A stretch of 64,000 bases of DNA from an uncultured Bacteroidales bacterium (GTDB lineage: Bacteria > Bacteroidota > Bacteroidia > Bacteroidales > UBA932), in contig CALUSM010000008.1 of NCBI GenBank assembly GCA_944323445.1, positions 1 to 64,000 of the forward strand, given 5' to 3'. Made by a program: the position numbers and the translations under genes. Below, piece by piece: positions 35,308 through 43,987 of this stretch (position 1 is the stretch's first letter; the number at the start of each line of letters is the position of its first letter). A model generated the notes under the pieces. That model did not search any database. It was not told the origin of the DNA and saw only the letters and a program-made list of their open reading frames with translations.

Positions 35308-36747
35308 ATGACGGAAATAATAGGAAGAGATCTTGAGCAGTCGGCTCTTAATAGCTTGTACTACAGTGGAAAAAGTGAATTTATCGCGGTCTATGGAAGA
35401 CGACGGATCGGGAAGACTTTCCTAATAAGAGAAATGTTCAAGGACAGATTCGCATTCTACCATACAGGACTTTCGCCTTTTGAGCTAAACGGCAAGAAAC
35501 TGCTATCCGAACAATTACGCAACTTCACATTGTCACTGGCGCGTTACGGTTCAGGAAACACCACTGCTCCTTCCAGCTGGATGGAAGCATTCAATCTACT
35601 GATTGAATTACTGGAAAGCAAGGGAAAAGAAACCAGACAGGTTGTTTTCCTGGACGAAGTACCGTGGATGGATACTCATCGCTCAGGCTTTATAACCGCT
35701 TTGGAACATTTCTGGAACGGATGGGGTGCAGGACAGGACAATCTTATGCTGATTGTATGCGGCTCTGCCACCTCATGGATCAACGACAATCTGATAAACA
35801 ATACAGGAGGACTTTACGGACGTCTCACCAAGCAGATTTGCCTGTCTCCGATGACATTGGCAGAGACTGAAAAACTGTTTCGACTCAATCAGGTCAGAAT
35901 AGACCGATACGATATCGTACAAAGCTGGATGATATTCGGGGGCATCCCTTATTACCTGAACTCCTTGACAAAGGAACGGAGCCTGGCCCAGAATGTGGAT
36001 TATCTTTTATTCAGACACGGCTCTGAATTATCAAATGAGTTTGACAGGCTGTTCAACTCACTGTTTGTAAATCCGGAAGACTACAAACACATCGTACGGT
36101 TCCTCTCAACCTCCAGCAACGGTTATACCAGGGAGGAAATAGCGGCAAAGGCCCCGTCATCAGGCGGAGGTCTCACTAAAATACTCAGAGTCCTGAGAGA
36201 GAACGGTTTCATATCCGCGTTCCAGGACTTTTCCGGACGCTCAAGGGATCTGCGGTACAGACTGACAGACCCTTTCTGCCTGTTTTATCTCAAATTCATA
36301 GACGGTCACAAGACCAACGATGAAGCGTTCTGGGAAAACAGTCTGTTTTCCCCGGGCATCAACGCCTGGAGAGGTCTTGCTTTTGAAAATGTCTGTTTCG
36401 CACATATCCGTCAGATCAAATCGGCACTTGGAATATCCGGAGTACACACAGAAACATTTTCCTGGACATTCAAAGGGGATGAGACACACGACGGCACACA
36501 GATTGACATGCTGATAGACAGGGCAGACAGAATCATAAACCTGTGCGAAATCAAATTCAGTCTGTCTGAATATACTGTCACAAAAGACTACGACCGTAAG
36601 TTGAGAGACCGCCTTCAGACATTCCTTGATGTTGCCCGCCCTAAAAAGGCCATTCATCAGACATTCATCACAACGTATGGTCTACGGAGCAACGAATACG
36701 CCGGAAAGATTCAGAGTATCATAACAATGGAAGATCTCTTCCGATAG
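35308..36747 (+). CDS. Archaeal-type AAA ATPase with DUF234/PD-(D/E)xK-like C-terminus
   Basis: 479 residues. P-loop AVYGRRRIGKTFLIREMF near 27-44, Walker B VVFLDEVPWMD near 111-121, sensor LIVCGSATSWI near 148-158, and a winged helix with EEIAAKAPSSGGGLTKILRVL near 275-295. The C-terminal domain has IDMLIDRADRIINLCEIKFS near 397-416: an Asp strand followed by E-x-K, the PD-(D/E)xK-like core known for DUF234. The family is widespread in Bacteroidota and archaea; a link to defence or stress is suspected but not shown. The gene is AT-richer than its neighbours, stands alone, and has a duplicated palindromic operator. Confidence 0.9.
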   Translation: MTEIIGRDLEQSALNSLYYSGKSEFIAVYGRRRIGKTFLIREMFKDRFAFYHTGLSPFELNGKKLLSEQLRNFTLSLARYGSGNTTAPSSWMEAFNLLIELLESKGKETRQVVFLDEVPWMDTHRSGFITALEHFWNGWGAGQDNLMLIVCGSATSWINDNLINNTGGLYGRLTKQICLSPMTLAETEKLFRLNQVRIDRYDIVQSWMIFGGIPYYLNSLTKERSLAQNVDYLLFRHGSELSNEFDRLFNSLFVNPEDYKHIVRFLSTSSNGYTREEIAAKAPSSGGGLTKILRVLRENGFISAFQDFSGRSRDLRYRLTDPFCLFYLKFIDGHKTNDEAFWENSLFSPGINAWRGLAFENVCFAHIRQIKSALGISGVHTETFSWTFKGDETHDGTQIDMLIDRADRIINLCEIKFSLSEYTVTKDYDRKLRDRLQTFLDVARPKKAIHQTFITTYGLRSNEYAGKIQSIITMEDLFR

Positions 36748-36821
36748 GTGCACGGCATATACGGCACAAAGTTTTTTTATATTTTATGTACTTTGTGATA
36801 CAAGGTAATAAAAATTTTACA

Positions 36822-36829
36822 TATATTTG
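36822..36829 (+). promoter_or_regulatory. -7 box of the PspC-PadR operon
   Basis: TATATTTG, 37 bp before the ATG at 36867. Confidence 0.55.
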
Positions 36830-36866
36830 CACTGCAGAATAATCAACACACCACAATAGTAAAGTT

Positions 36867-37460
36867 ATGAAACAAGTTCTCAATGTAGGTATCGGAGGCC
36901 GCAGCTTCGTCATCGACGAGGACGCCTTCGACCGTCTCAGCGCCTATCTCGACGCCTTCCGCAGCCGCACCGGCATGGGTTATCAGACCAAGGAGGTCAT
37001 GGATGACCTGGAAATGCGTATCGCTGAGATCTTCTCCGAATCCCTGTCCTCCCGCCAGGAGGTAGTGGACATCTCCCTCGTAGAGCGGGTCATCGCCCAG
37101 CTAGGTATGCCCGACGGCTCGACACCTCCCGGAGGCACTGGCTCCGCAGGCGGCGCCAACACCGGCGAGTACTGGCACTCCAGCCGCGAAAGCCGCCCCG
37201 TCCGGAAACTCTACCGCGACAAGGACCACAACGTCCTCGGCGGAGTCGCCTCCGGCCTGGCCTGCTACTTCGACGTGGATGTGCTGGTCATCCGCATCCT
37301 CTTCGTCTGTCTCTTCCTCTTCGGCTCCTTCGGGGGCTGGGTGTACATCATCCTCTGGATAGCCGTCCCGGCCGCCCGCACCAGCGCGGAGAAATGCCGG
37401 ATGCACGGTCTCCCGGTCACGGCCGAGAATATGCGCAGATTCTACAATTCAACAAATTAG
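36867..37460 (+). CDS. PspC-domain membrane protein
   Basis: 197 residues. The N-terminal 90 residues are soluble and acidic (VLNVGIGGRSFVIDEDAFDRL, EVMDDLEMRIAEIFSE), and the PspC domain at about 110-170 contains NVLGGVASGLACYFDVDVLVIRI and a membrane span (FGSFGGWVYIILWIAVP). In Bacteroidota this N-terminal part precedes PspC in a family of envelope-stress proteins. It is the first gene of a three-gene operon with a PadR regulator and a larger PspC protein sharing the same N-terminal design. Confidence 0.88.
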   Translation: MKQVLNVGIGGRSFVIDEDAFDRLSAYLDAFRSRTGMGYQTKEVMDDLEMRIAEIFSESLSSRQEVVDISLVERVIAQLGMPDGSTPPGGTGSAGGANTGEYWHSSRESRPVRKLYRDKDHNVLGGVASGLACYFDVDVLVIRILFVCLFLFGSFGGWVYIILWIAVPAARTSAEKCRMHGLPVTAENMRRFYNSTN

Positions 37461-37472
37461 GGAGGAACAGTC

Positions 37473-37826
37473 ATGGACATCTACACCAACGCAGAGAACG
37501 TAAGAACCCAGATGCGCCGCGGCGTCCTCGAGTACTGCATACTCTGCATACTCAGCAAGAAGGACTCCTACGCCACCTCCATCCTCTCCGAGCTCAAGGC
37601 GGCCCGGATGATAGTGGTCGAGGGCACCATCTACCCGCTCCTGATCCGTCAGAAGAACCAGGGTCTGCTCACCTACCGCTGGGAGGAGTCTCCCCAGGGT
37701 CCCCCGCGGAAATATTATCAGATAACGGACAAGGGCCGTCAGGCTCTCGCCGAGATGGACTCCGCATGGCAGGAGCTGGTGGAGTCAATAGAAACCATTA
37801 AAAACATTCAGCCATGCAACAGGTAG
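37473..37826 (+). CDS. PadR-family transcriptional regulator
   Basis: 117 residues, 12 bp after the first PspC gene. The winged helix fills the protein: MRRGVLEYCILCILSKKDSY, SILSELKAARMIVVEGTIYP, LLTYRWEESPQGPPRKYYQ and the C-terminal dimer helix. PadR proteins usually repress their own operon; effectors vary. Its stop overlaps the ATG of the following PspC gene by 13 bp, so they are coupled. This arrangement suggests the regulator controls the PspC proteins in response to membrane state. Confidence 0.93.
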   Translation: MDIYTNAENVRTQMRRGVLEYCILCILSKKDSYATSILSELKAARMIVVEGTIYPLLIRQKNQGLLTYRWEESPQGPPRKYYQITDKGRQALAEMDSAWQELVESIETIKNIQPCNR

Positions 37827-39325
37827 TAAAAGTAAGCATAGGAAACATAGCGTTCACCCTGGACAAGGACGCCCACGGACTGATGGAGGACTATCTTGAC
37901 AGTCTCAAGTCCCACTACAGGGGCAGCGCCAACTGCGGGGAGATTCTCTCCGAGATAGAGTCCCGCATAGCCGAGCTGCTGACCGACAGGGGATACAGGG
38001 ACAAAGTCGTACCCGCCGAAGCGGTCCAGGAGATCATCAACATCCTAGGCCGCCCTGAGGACTTCGACTCAGAAGCCGAAAGCGGAGACCAGCCCCGGAA
38101 CAAGAAGAGAGTGTTCCGCGACCCGGACAATAAAATACTGGGAGGTGTATGCGGAGGCCTCGGAGCCTATTTTTCCGTAGATCCCCTGATATTCCGTATC
38201 GCCTTCGCAGTCTGGGTATTCTTCTTTTTCTGGCTGGAGATTTTCGAGGACTGGGGCTGGGGCATGTCGGTACTGGGCATGTTTGCATACGTCATTCTGT
38301 GGATTTCAATGCCAGAGGCCCGCACGGTCGAGCAGCGCTACAGCATGAAGGGCGGCTCTGTATCCCTGAAAAATATCCAGAAAACAGTGGAGCGCGAGGC
38401 GAGGGAAGTCAGCAGCCGCGTCGGGAAAGGCGTCCGCGAGGGGGTCAGAAGCACCGGAGGTTTTTGGAAAGCCCTCGGCCGCGGAATAGAGATGTGCATG
38501 GGCATCTTACTGCTGCTCATAGGCATGGCCGGCACAGCTGCGACCGTACTGGCGGCATTCGGACTGGGTATCTGGAACGGGCTGTACGCCTTCGGCACAT
38601 CCTGGTTCCTATCCCTCATCTCCGACACTCCGGTATGGGCCACTACCCTTATCTCCATACTGGTGTGCATCGTGGCCATACTTCCGTTCATCGGCATGCT
38701 ATACGGAGGCATTATGCTGCTTTTCCGGCTCAAGGCACCCAGGTGGAGACCAGGGCTGATCATCTTCATCCTATGGGTGGTGTCCCTGCTGGGTCTCATA
38801 GGCGTCTCGTTGGGCAGCCTGTCCACCATCCGCAGCATGGATACCCAGGTAAAGAGGGCACAGCTGCCGGCTGCCGATACCTTGTACATTGAGTTCACAG
38901 GCGCATCGCAGTGGAAGGACTACGACGTGCTCATCGACGCCAACCACGTCAGCTACGACCTCCTGTACATGGGCAAGGACAGCGGAGAACCGTTTCTGGT
39001 GGTATATCCGGACATCCACCTCAACCGGCACGATGACGACGGCATGCTCCGTTCCTACGCCAGGTACATCACCGAGGGTATGAGGCTGGAACAGATGGCC
39101 AGGAAGGACTCCACGACCTTCTGGACTCTGGACGGGCAGACCCTTCGCCTGGATCCGATTATATTCTCATCCGACGCTCACGTCACCGATATCGAGCGCA
39201 GAGTATCCCTCAATATCGGCAAGTACACCAAGGTTATCGTACGGGAACCGGTGCATCATGAATTCGAAGGATATTTCGATTTCTGCTCCAACCGTTTTCT
39301 CCGGATAATCGACGGACTCGACTGA
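37814..39325 (+). CDS. Large PspC-domain membrane protein
   Basis: 503 residues. The N-terminal soluble part (VVKVSIGNIAFTLDKDAHGLM, GEILSEIESRIAELL) parallels that of the first operon gene, then a PspC domain (DNKILGGVCGGLGAYFSVDPLI) with a membrane segment at about 135-165, and further membrane spans near 225-260, 270-300 and 310-340. The C-terminal 150 residues are a beta-rich domain presumably in the periplasm. PspC proteins in other bacteria sense membrane stress; the extra domain would be the sensor. Its start lies inside the end of the PadR gene. A terminator follows at 39347. Confidence 0.88.
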   Translation: MQQVVKVSIGNIAFTLDKDAHGLMEDYLDSLKSHYRGSANCGEILSEIESRIAELLTDRGYRDKVVPAEAVQEIINILGRPEDFDSEAESGDQPRNKKRVFRDPDNKILGGVCGGLGAYFSVDPLIFRIAFAVWVFFFFWLEIFEDWGWGMSVLGMFAYVILWISMPEARTVEQRYSMKGGSVSLKNIQKTVEREAREVSSRVGKGVREGVRSTGGFWKALGRGIEMCMGILLLLIGMAGTAATVLAAFGLGIWNGLYAFGTSWFLSLISDTPVWATTLISILVCIVAILPFIGMLYGGIMLLFRLKAPRWRPGLIIFILWVVSLLGLIGVSLGSLSTIRSMDTQVKRAQLPAADTLYIEFTGASQWKDYDVLIDANHVSYDLLYMGKDSGEPFLVVYPDIHLNRHDDDGMLRSYARYITEGMRLEQMARKDSTTFWTLDGQTLRLDPIIFSSDAHVTDIERRVSLNIGKYTKVIVREPVHHEFEGYFDFCSNRFLRIIDGLD

Positions 39326-39346
39326 ACCCGCCCGGGAAATACAAAT

Positions 39347-39394
39347 AAAAAACAGTCTGCCTCACACTCACAGGTGCGGGGCAGACTGTTTTTC
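39347..39394. terminator. Bidirectional intrinsic terminator
   Basis: AACAGTCTGCC (39351-39361) pairs with GGCAGACTGTT (39380-39390), flanked by A-run and T-run. It separates the convergent PspC and secG genes. Confidence 0.88.
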
Positions 39395-39415
39395 TGCTTA
39401 TCAAGACAGGAGTGC

Positions 39416-39775
39416 CTACTCAGCGGGGGTCTCCACAGGCTCCACAGGAGCAGCATCACCTCCCGGCAGGGTTGTGGGGAACTCAGGAACTCCGGTATTG
39501 GTGGTACCGGTCTGCTCGAGACGGTCGAGGACAGCATTGTTGCTCTGTTTTCTGGAAGGCGTGAACGCCGTAGCCAGAATACAGAGGGCAAGTATTATGA
39601 TAGCCAGAGTCCAGGTGGCCTTCTCAAGGAAGTCAGCTGTCTGACGTACACCGAATGTCTGGTTGCCGGCCGCGAAGTTGGCGGCGAGTCCGCCTCCCTT
39701 GGAGTTCTGAATCAGTACTACGAAGGTGAGCAGGAGGCTCGCGATAATTATCAAAATTAAAATTGCTATGAACAT
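39416..39775 (-). CDS. secG: Preprotein translocase subunit SecG
   Basis: 119 residues. Two membrane helices (ILILIIIASLLLTFVVLIQ and WTLAIIILALCILATAF) surround the conserved QNSKGGGLAANF and FLEKATW motifs; the Pro/Glu/Thr-rich tail is typical of Bacteroidota SecG. It is the last gene of the operon sigma54 regulator-lptE-TPR protein-secG, 4 bp after the preceding stop. SecG assists SecYE in export of preproteins. Confidence 0.96.
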   Translation of the reverse strand: MFIAILILIIIASLLLTFVVLIQNSKGGGLAANFAAGNQTFGVRQTADFLEKATWTLAIIILALCILATAFTPSRKQSNNAVLDRLEQTGTTNTGVPEFPTTLPGGDAAPVEPVETPAE

Positions 39776-39779
39776 AACT

Positions 39780-40454
39780 TTACAAATGTTTCTTTATATC
39801 GTTTTTAAGGGCTGCAAAGTAAGCACTTTTTTCCGGATATAGCAAAATAAGTTTCTCATAAACCTCGTTTGCCCTGTCATATAACTCCTGCTCGGCGTAT
39901 ATCCTGGCCAGAGTTTCCGTATAATAAGCCTCGTCCGTAAACTCAGAGCTGTCCTCCGCATCAGAGGCGGCATGAGCAGTACCTAGCGAAGAAATGTCCT
40001 TATTCTGAACATTTTTAAGTTCCTCAGGCATGAAGTAGTCCCCACCGACGACATAAATCTGCCGATGCTGTCCGTCAACCTGCTCCGGAACCGCCCCGCC
40101 GTTTTCTCCGGCATCCTCGGACACATAGAATCCGTCCTCGGAATCCGCCGCCGCATCAGACTCACGGCCCGTCCTGTCCTGCGCCTCCGAGAAATCCAGC
40201 TCATACACCTGCTCCTGTACAGGCTCCGGCTCACCGGCGGCAGACGCACAGGACAGGACATATCCTTCCCTGAACACACTGTAATCAGGATACAGATACA
40301 GAACAGTCCTCCGAAGAGCCTCCCGCCTGTACTCCTCCCCCATCGCCGACATCTTCAGAAACAACTCCTTCCGGGCTATGGAGAACCAGGGGGAAACCTC
40401 CAGCAGCTTCTCAAGCTCGCTTATCTGATACCCTTTGAGACTATAGACTTCCAT
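39780..40454 (-). CDS. TPR-containing cytoplasmic protein of unknown function
   Basis: 224 residues. The N-terminal part (EVYSLKGYQISELEKLLEVSPWFSI) and the C-terminal TPR-like pair (YYTETLARIYAEQELYDRANEVYEKL) are conserved in the Bacteroidales lptE-secG locus; the central part is acidic and variable. There is no signal peptide. It starts 4 bp after the lptE stop. The operon suggests a link to envelope export, but no function is known. Confidence 0.8.
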   Translation of the reverse strand: MEVYSLKGYQISELEKLLEVSPWFSIARKELFLKMSAMGEEYRREALRRTVLYLYPDYSVFREGYVLSCASAAGEPEPVQEQVYELDFSEAQDRTGRESDAAADSEDGFYVSEDAGENGGAVPEQVDGQHRQIYVVGGDYFMPEELKNVQNKDISSLGTAHAASDAEDSSEFTDEAYYTETLARIYAEQELYDRANEVYEKLILLYPEKSAYFAALKNDIKKHL

Positions 40455-40458
40455 GACA

Positions 40459-40968
40459 CTACCAGTTGGCTACCGTAGCATTGAAAATATTCTCTACCAG
40501 AATGTCTATGATCTCGTCACAGAGCGACGCCTCGACCGCGTCCAGCAGCTGGTTGGAATCATAGTCGGCATACGCGGAGAATGACTTCTCGAAATCCTCC
40601 TCCGGATGCAGGCGGTTTGTGAAATAAATCTTGACAGTCACCGTCAGACGGTTCTGCGAGGCCACCTCGTCGGCAGTCACAGCCATAGGCCGCGTATCAT
40701 AGGAGGTTATCTCCCCGGAGACATTCATATCACCGTTTTCAGGCAGAATATCCAGACTGGTCAGCCGGCGGTACTGGTCTATCAGGGCATCCGACAGATT
40801 GGCCGCCAGGGTAGGATTGACCTTAAGTGCATTGTTCTTAAAATACTCTACAGCTATGCTCTTGACGTCAGGCTGAATGGAAGTCCCGGAGAAAGAGTAG
40901 ATTCCACATCCGGAGACAGCAGCCATTACTGCTGCAAGCAGCAATACCGTTTTAACTTTTCTCATCAT
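40459..40968 (-). CDS. lptE: LptE-family LPS-assembly lipoprotein
   Basis: 169 residues with lipoprotein signal (lipobox VSGC, Cys 21). The body has the LptE pattern of Bacteroidota: GIYSFSGTSIQPDVKSIAV, NLSDALIDQYRRLTSLDIL, SQNRLTVTVKIYFTN and the C-terminal SLCDEIIDILVENIFNATVANW-like helix. LptE plugs LptD in the outer membrane for LPS insertion. Its ATG overlaps the stop of the sigma54 regulator gene by four bases (ATGA). The start may be the second Met. Confidence 0.93.
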   Translation of the reverse strand: MMRKVKTVLLLAAVMAAVSGCGIYSFSGTSIQPDVKSIAVEYFKNNALKVNPTLAANLSDALIDQYRRLTSLDILPENGDMNVSGEITSYDTRPMAVTADEVASQNRLTVTVKIYFTNRLHPEEDFEKSFSAYADYDSNQLLDAVEASLCDEIIDILVENIFNATVANW

Positions 40969-42197
40969 TTGTCGTTTATTTTCAATTCTTTAATCTTGCG
41001 GTACAATGTCCGCTCTGAAATTCCCAGCTCGGCTGCAGCCGCCTTCCTGCGTCCCTCATGCTTCTCCAGGGCGCGCCGGATCATGTCATCGCTGACATCC
41101 TGAATGGTGCGGGGAGTCTCTTCCTTCTCCTCCCCTGGGCTGACCTCAGCAGCCGGAACGACTATGGAATAGTCAGGGTTGAACTTATGTGGAAATTCCG
41201 GCATGTCCGAGACTCTCACGGGCAGGGCCCTCACCGCATGTCCGTCTTCCTCTGTCCTGACATCCGCCGCACGGCTTACGACTCCCCCCGAGAGCATGCC
41301 CTTCAGCTCGTCCACCTCCTCGCGAAGCTGGAACAGCATCTTGAAAATGATGTCCCGGTCCTGAATATTGCCGGCCGTACCGCTGTCACAGCCCCTTACA
41401 GGAAGCTGACTGGGATCGTCCGCGGGAAGGTAGCGGGTCAGGACCTCCGGGGTTATCTGGCGGTTGTTCTCCAGAATCGATATCTGCTCGGCTACATTCT
41501 TGAGCTGGCGGATATTGCCGGGCCAGCGGTAGGACTCGAGCAGTGCCCTGGCCTCCGGGGTGAGCCGGACCGCCGGCATCTTGTACTTGTCCGCGAAATC
41601 AAGGGCAAACTTCATGAACAGCAGATGAATGTCTCCCTTGCGCTCCCGCAGCGGCGGAATATAGACAGGCACGGCGTTGAGACGGTAATACAGGTCCTCA
41701 CGGAAACGTCCTGTACGGATGGCGTGCATGAAGTTGACATTGGACGCCGCAATGACGCGCACATCCGTCTTCTGGGCCTTGGAAGAGCCCACACGGATAA
41801 ACTCCCCGTTCTCAAGCACCCTGAGCAGACGGGCCTGGGTTGCCAGCGGCAGCTCGCCCACCTCATCCAGAAAGATCGTTCCCTTGTCGGCCACCTCGAA
41901 ATATCCCTTGCGGGCCTCATTGGCACCGGTGAAAGAACCTTTCTCGTGTCCGAAAAGCTCCGACTCTATAGTGCCCTCGGGAATAGCTCCGCAGTTGATT
42001 GCGATGTAGTTGTTGTGTTTTCTGGGACTGAAGGCATGTATTATTTTAGGTATTACCTCCTTTCCCACCCCGCTCTCTCCGGTGATGAGCACGGACAGGT
42101 TTGTGCCGGCGATCTGAATCGCAGTGTCTATGGCACTGTTGAGTCTCGGGTCATTGCCGATGATGCCGAAGCGGTTTTTGATTTCACTGAGTTCCAT
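40965..42197 (-). CDS. Sigma54-dependent Fis-family activator without receiver domain
   Basis: 410 residues from the ATG at 42197; the in-frame ATG at 42227 would lie upstream of the promoter box. AAA+ domain begins at once: Walker A GESGVGKE at 40-47, sigma54-contact loop GSFTGA at 87-92 (Ser in place of the usual Ala), Walker B GTIFLDEVGELP, and R-finger region. A linker of about 100 residues leads to a Fis-type helix-turn-helix (RRKAAAAELGISERTLYRKI). There is no sensory domain, so control is by expression or a partner. Being first in the lptE-secG operon, it may regulate envelope genes; this is inferred. Confidence 0.92.
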   Translation of the reverse strand: MELSEIKNRFGIIGNDPRLNSAIDTAIQIAGTNLSVLITGESGVGKEVIPKIIHAFSPRKHNNYIAINCGAIPEGTIESELFGHEKGSFTGANEARKGYFEVADKGTIFLDEVGELPLATQARLLRVLENGEFIRVGSSKAQKTDVRVIAASNVNFMHAIRTGRFREDLYYRLNAVPVYIPPLRERKGDIHLLFMKFALDFADKYKMPAVRLTPEARALLESYRWPGNIRQLKNVAEQISILENNRQITPEVLTRYLPADDPSQLPVRGCDSGTAGNIQDRDIIFKMLFQLREEVDELKGMLSGGVVSRAADVRTEEDGHAVRALPVRVSDMPEFPHKFNPDYSIVVPAAEVSPGEEKEETPRTIQDVSDDMIRRALEKHEGRRKAAAAELGISERTLYRKIKELKINDK

Positions 42198-42202
42198 GTC
42201 TG

Positions 42203-42210
42203 CAAAGTTA
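42203..42210 (-). promoter_or_regulatory. -7 box close to the sigma54 activator start
   Basis: TAACTTTG on the minus strand, only 5 bp before the ATG at 42197. Confidence 0.5.
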
Positions 42211-42242
42211 TGATTTTTTAACATCAAAAAATAAAATTATGC

Positions 42243-42250
42243 TATATTTG
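42243..42250 (+). promoter_or_regulatory. -7 box of the OmpA/TPR lipoprotein gene
   Basis: TATATTTG, about 48 bp before the ATG at 42299, leaving a long AT-rich leader. Confidence 0.55.
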
Positions 42251-42298
42251 CGACTACTTTAGAAATAAAGGACGATTACATTTTTAAAATTATCCGAG

Positions 42299-43957
42299 AT
42301 GAAAAAGATTTTTAACGTACTTATGATTGCCGCAGCCGGACTGTTCGTCGCCACTTCCTGCGGTAGCCCCAAGAAAATGGCAGAAAGCGCCGAAGAGGTT
42401 TCTGTCACATGCAATCCTCAGGTTCTCGAAGTGATCGCCGGAAACATCAGAGCAGAAGTAACTGTCACATTTCCCGAAGACTTTTTCCACCCGAAATCCA
42501 TAGTAGAGGTAGTGCCTGTGCTCGTATACAATGGAGGAGAAACCGCCCTTGACCCGATAATGCTGCAGGGCGAGGACGTAACCGAGAACTACGAGACAGT
42601 CTCTTCGCTCGGCGGAACGATCAGCAAGACCCTCGAATTCGAATATGCAGAAGGCATGGAGAATTCCCACCTTGAGCTCAGGATGACCGCCATCCACAAG
42701 GACAAGAGATTCCCCTTCACCGCTCCCTACAAAGTGGCTGACGGCGCCAACACTACATACATGCTCGTGAAGACAGACGGCAGTCTTGCCTATGCTCCCG
42801 ATGCATATCAGGCTGTAATCTCCGAGCAGAATGAAGCCCAGATCCTCTATCTGATCAACAGTGCAACAGTCCGTCCTTCCCAGCTGAAGTCGGATGAGAT
42901 CAAGGCTTTCCAGGAATTCCTCGCAGCCATCAAGGCCGATGAGCGCAGGGAGCTCGTAAGCACTGAGATTGTCGCCTACGCATCTCCTGACGGAAAAGAG
43001 GAGTTCAACGCAGAGCTGTCAGAAAGGCGCGCCAAGACAGCCAGCGATGCATTCAACAAGAAAATCAACAATAAGGACATCGCCGTCGAGACCAGCGTCA
43101 GCACCACCAGCGTGGATGAGGACTGGGACGGATTCAAGGCTCTCGTGGCCAACTCCAGCATAGAGGACAGAGACTTGATTCTCCGCGTTCTGGATATGTA
43201 CAGCGACCCCGCCGTACGTGAGAGGGAAATCAAGAACATGTCAGCCGTCTACACCGTTCTCAAGGAAGACATCCTTCCCGAGCTGCGCCGCGCAAGGTTC
43301 ATCGCAAACGTTGAGTTCACCAACTACTCCAATGATGAGCTCGTAGCCCTGGTCAATGACAATATCGAGATTCTCGACGAGGAGGCTCTTCTCCGCGCAG
43401 GGTCTCTCCTGAGCGACCCTGCACAGAAAGTCACAGTATACACGAAAGCCGTTGAGAAATTCAACAGCGACCGTGCCAAAATCAACCTCGGCGTGGCATA
43501 CCTCGCCCTCGGCAACGATGCTGAGGCTGCCGGAGCCCTCGCCGGTGTTTCCGACAAGAGCAGCGCCTACTACTCCAATGCAGCAGGTGTCGTAGAACTC
43601 CGCAAGGGCAACAACGACGCGGCTGTCGCTCTCTTCAGGAAGTCTTCCCTGAAAGAGGCCCAGTACAACCTCGCAGTCGTAGACATCCTCAACGGGGACT
43701 ACACTGAAGCAGCCTCCAAGCTCAACGGATCAGCCTCCTTCAACGAGGCCCTCTCGGACATCCTTACAGGAGACCTCAGTTCAGCTTCCAGGATTCTCGC
43801 CGACGCAAAATGCCAGTGCAAGAATTATCTGAAAGCCATTATCGCAGCCCGTCAGGGCAACGCTGACGCCGCAAAGGCAGCGCTTGAGACAGCATCCAAG
43901 GACGAGGCTCTCGCAAAACGCGCTGAGAACGACATAGAGTTCGCAACTATCCGCTAA
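42299..43957 (+). CDS. Lipoprotein with OmpA-like and TPR-like parts
   Basis: 552 residues. Lipoprotein signal with ATSC (Cys 21). Residues about 25-165 are beta-rich, then an OmpA-C-like stretch (EIVAYASPDGKEEFNAELSERRAKTASDAF near 222-250) that may bind peptidoglycan, then helical repeats (KINLGVAYLALGNDAEAAGAL, AAGVVELRKGNNDAAVALFRKS) like degenerate TPRs to the C-terminus. Proteins of this layout are common outer-membrane lipoproteins in Bacteroidota; function unknown. It has its own promoter, divergent from the sigma54 regulator operon. Confidence 0.85.
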   Translation: MKKIFNVLMIAAAGLFVATSCGSPKKMAESAEEVSVTCNPQVLEVIAGNIRAEVTVTFPEDFFHPKSIVEVVPVLVYNGGETALDPIMLQGEDVTENYETVSSLGGTISKTLEFEYAEGMENSHLELRMTAIHKDKRFPFTAPYKVADGANTTYMLVKTDGSLAYAPDAYQAVISEQNEAQILYLINSATVRPSQLKSDEIKAFQEFLAAIKADERRELVSTEIVAYASPDGKEEFNAELSERRAKTASDAFNKKINNKDIAVETSVSTTSVDEDWDGFKALVANSSIEDRDLILRVLDMYSDPAVREREIKNMSAVYTVLKEDILPELRRARFIANVEFTNYSNDELVALVNDNIEILDEEALLRAGSLLSDPAQKVTVYTKAVEKFNSDRAKINLGVAYLALGNDAEAAGALAGVSDKSSAYYSNAAGVVELRKGNNDAAVALFRKSSLKEAQYNLAVVDILNGDYTEAASKLNGSASFNEALSDILTGDLSSASRILADAKCQCKNYLKAIIAARQGNADAAKAALETASKDEALAKRAENDIEFATIR

Positions 43958-43987
43958 CGTACAACAGACAGAGTCAACAAAACCAAA

